Source: Fusobacteriaceae bacterium UBA2433
Lineage (GTDB): Bacteria; Fusobacteriota; Fusobacteriia; Fusobacteriales; Fusobacteriaceae
Assembly: GCA_002342785.1 (NCBI GenBank)
Contig: DDQV01000086.1
Span: 1 to 22,631 of the forward strand
Length of the DNA stretch: 22,631 bases
Direction of reading: 5' to 3'
In this document: piece by piece, positions 22,548 to 22,631 of the stretch
Numbering within the stretch: position 1 is the stretch's first letter
How the letters are laid out: each line of letters begins with the position of its first letter
Translations under genes and position numbers: made by a program
The notes under the pieces: model-generated
Databases searched by the model: none
What the model saw: only the letters and a program-made list of their open reading frames with translations
Told to the model about the DNA's origin: nothing

Positions 22548-22631
22548 AAAAAATAGCCTCCTTAAGTAATATTATTACCACAGGAAACTATTTTTTCATA
22601 TTTTATTTGCAGACTTTTTTGGATAGTCCCT

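Larger units (their letters stand above)
21160..22631 (-). mobile_element. IS256-family insertion sequence
   Basis: Imperfect terminal inverted repeats of about 28 bp flank the transposase: 21160-21187 (GGGTGTCCAGAAAAGTCTGC, then AAATA) and 22604-22631 (complement GGGACTATCCAAAAAAGTCT, then GCAAATA). Both share AAAAGTCTGCAAATA at the inner side. The right repeat ends at or very near the window edge, so the target-site duplication cannot be checked. It is inserted about 20 bp after the LTXXQ terminator. Confidence 0.85.

Overview
The window is strongly AT-rich bacterial chromosome. The compact YidC, the short SLH/coiled-coil envelope protein, the Spy/CpxP-like LTXXQ protein and Bacillus-like blocks (mfd-foldase-mazG-rqcP, ispE-spoVG) in a very low-GC genome suggest a member of the Fusobacteriota. 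That placement is an inference from gene content; there is no rRNA or tRNA gene here to confirm it.

Left arm (1-5.43 kb, all on the minus strand): the classic origin-proximal cluster reads leftward as rpmH, rnpA, yidD, yidC, jag, mnmE and mnmG. It has a consensus promoter before rpmH, a terminator/attenuator between rpmH and rnpA, and a terminator between mnmE and mnmG.

Centre (5.43-8.06 kb): where most bacteria carry dnaA, divergent from rpmH, this window has a 621-residue plasmid-type replication initiator gene. The 720-bp AT-rich gap before it holds four direct 21-bp iterons (TTATTATTG plus 12 bases ending TACATA). They are followed by an inverted repeat overlapping the likely rep promoter, whose arms carry the iteron core. 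This is the layout of an iteron plasmid origin sitting at a chromosomal oriC locus. Further iterons lie outside the origin: after rep, before mfd, directly upstream of mazG, at the ispE ribosome binding site and, degenerate, upstream of mnmG. The initiator may therefore also regulate origin-proximal genes, as DnaA does elsewhere.

Right arm (8.2-14.6 kb, plus strand): mfd, a PpiC-type foldase lipoprotein, mazG, rqcP, ispE and spoVG, covering repair, envelope folding, nucleotide clean-up, ribosome rescue and isoprenoid synthesis. Then come convergent proBA (minus), and an SLH/coiled-coil protein with pgi (plus).

Distal part (19-22.6 kb) is decaying or accessory. It holds a TTG-start HAD phosphatase gene downstream of a collapsed DUF89 phosphatase pseudogene that keeps a consensus promoter. 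Next is a secreted LTXXQ protein made of two 93-residue tandem copies, the first broken by a -1 frameshift exactly at an A AAA AAG slippery heptamer. Last is an IS256-family element whose transposase has an in-frame amber codon before its catalytic Glu.
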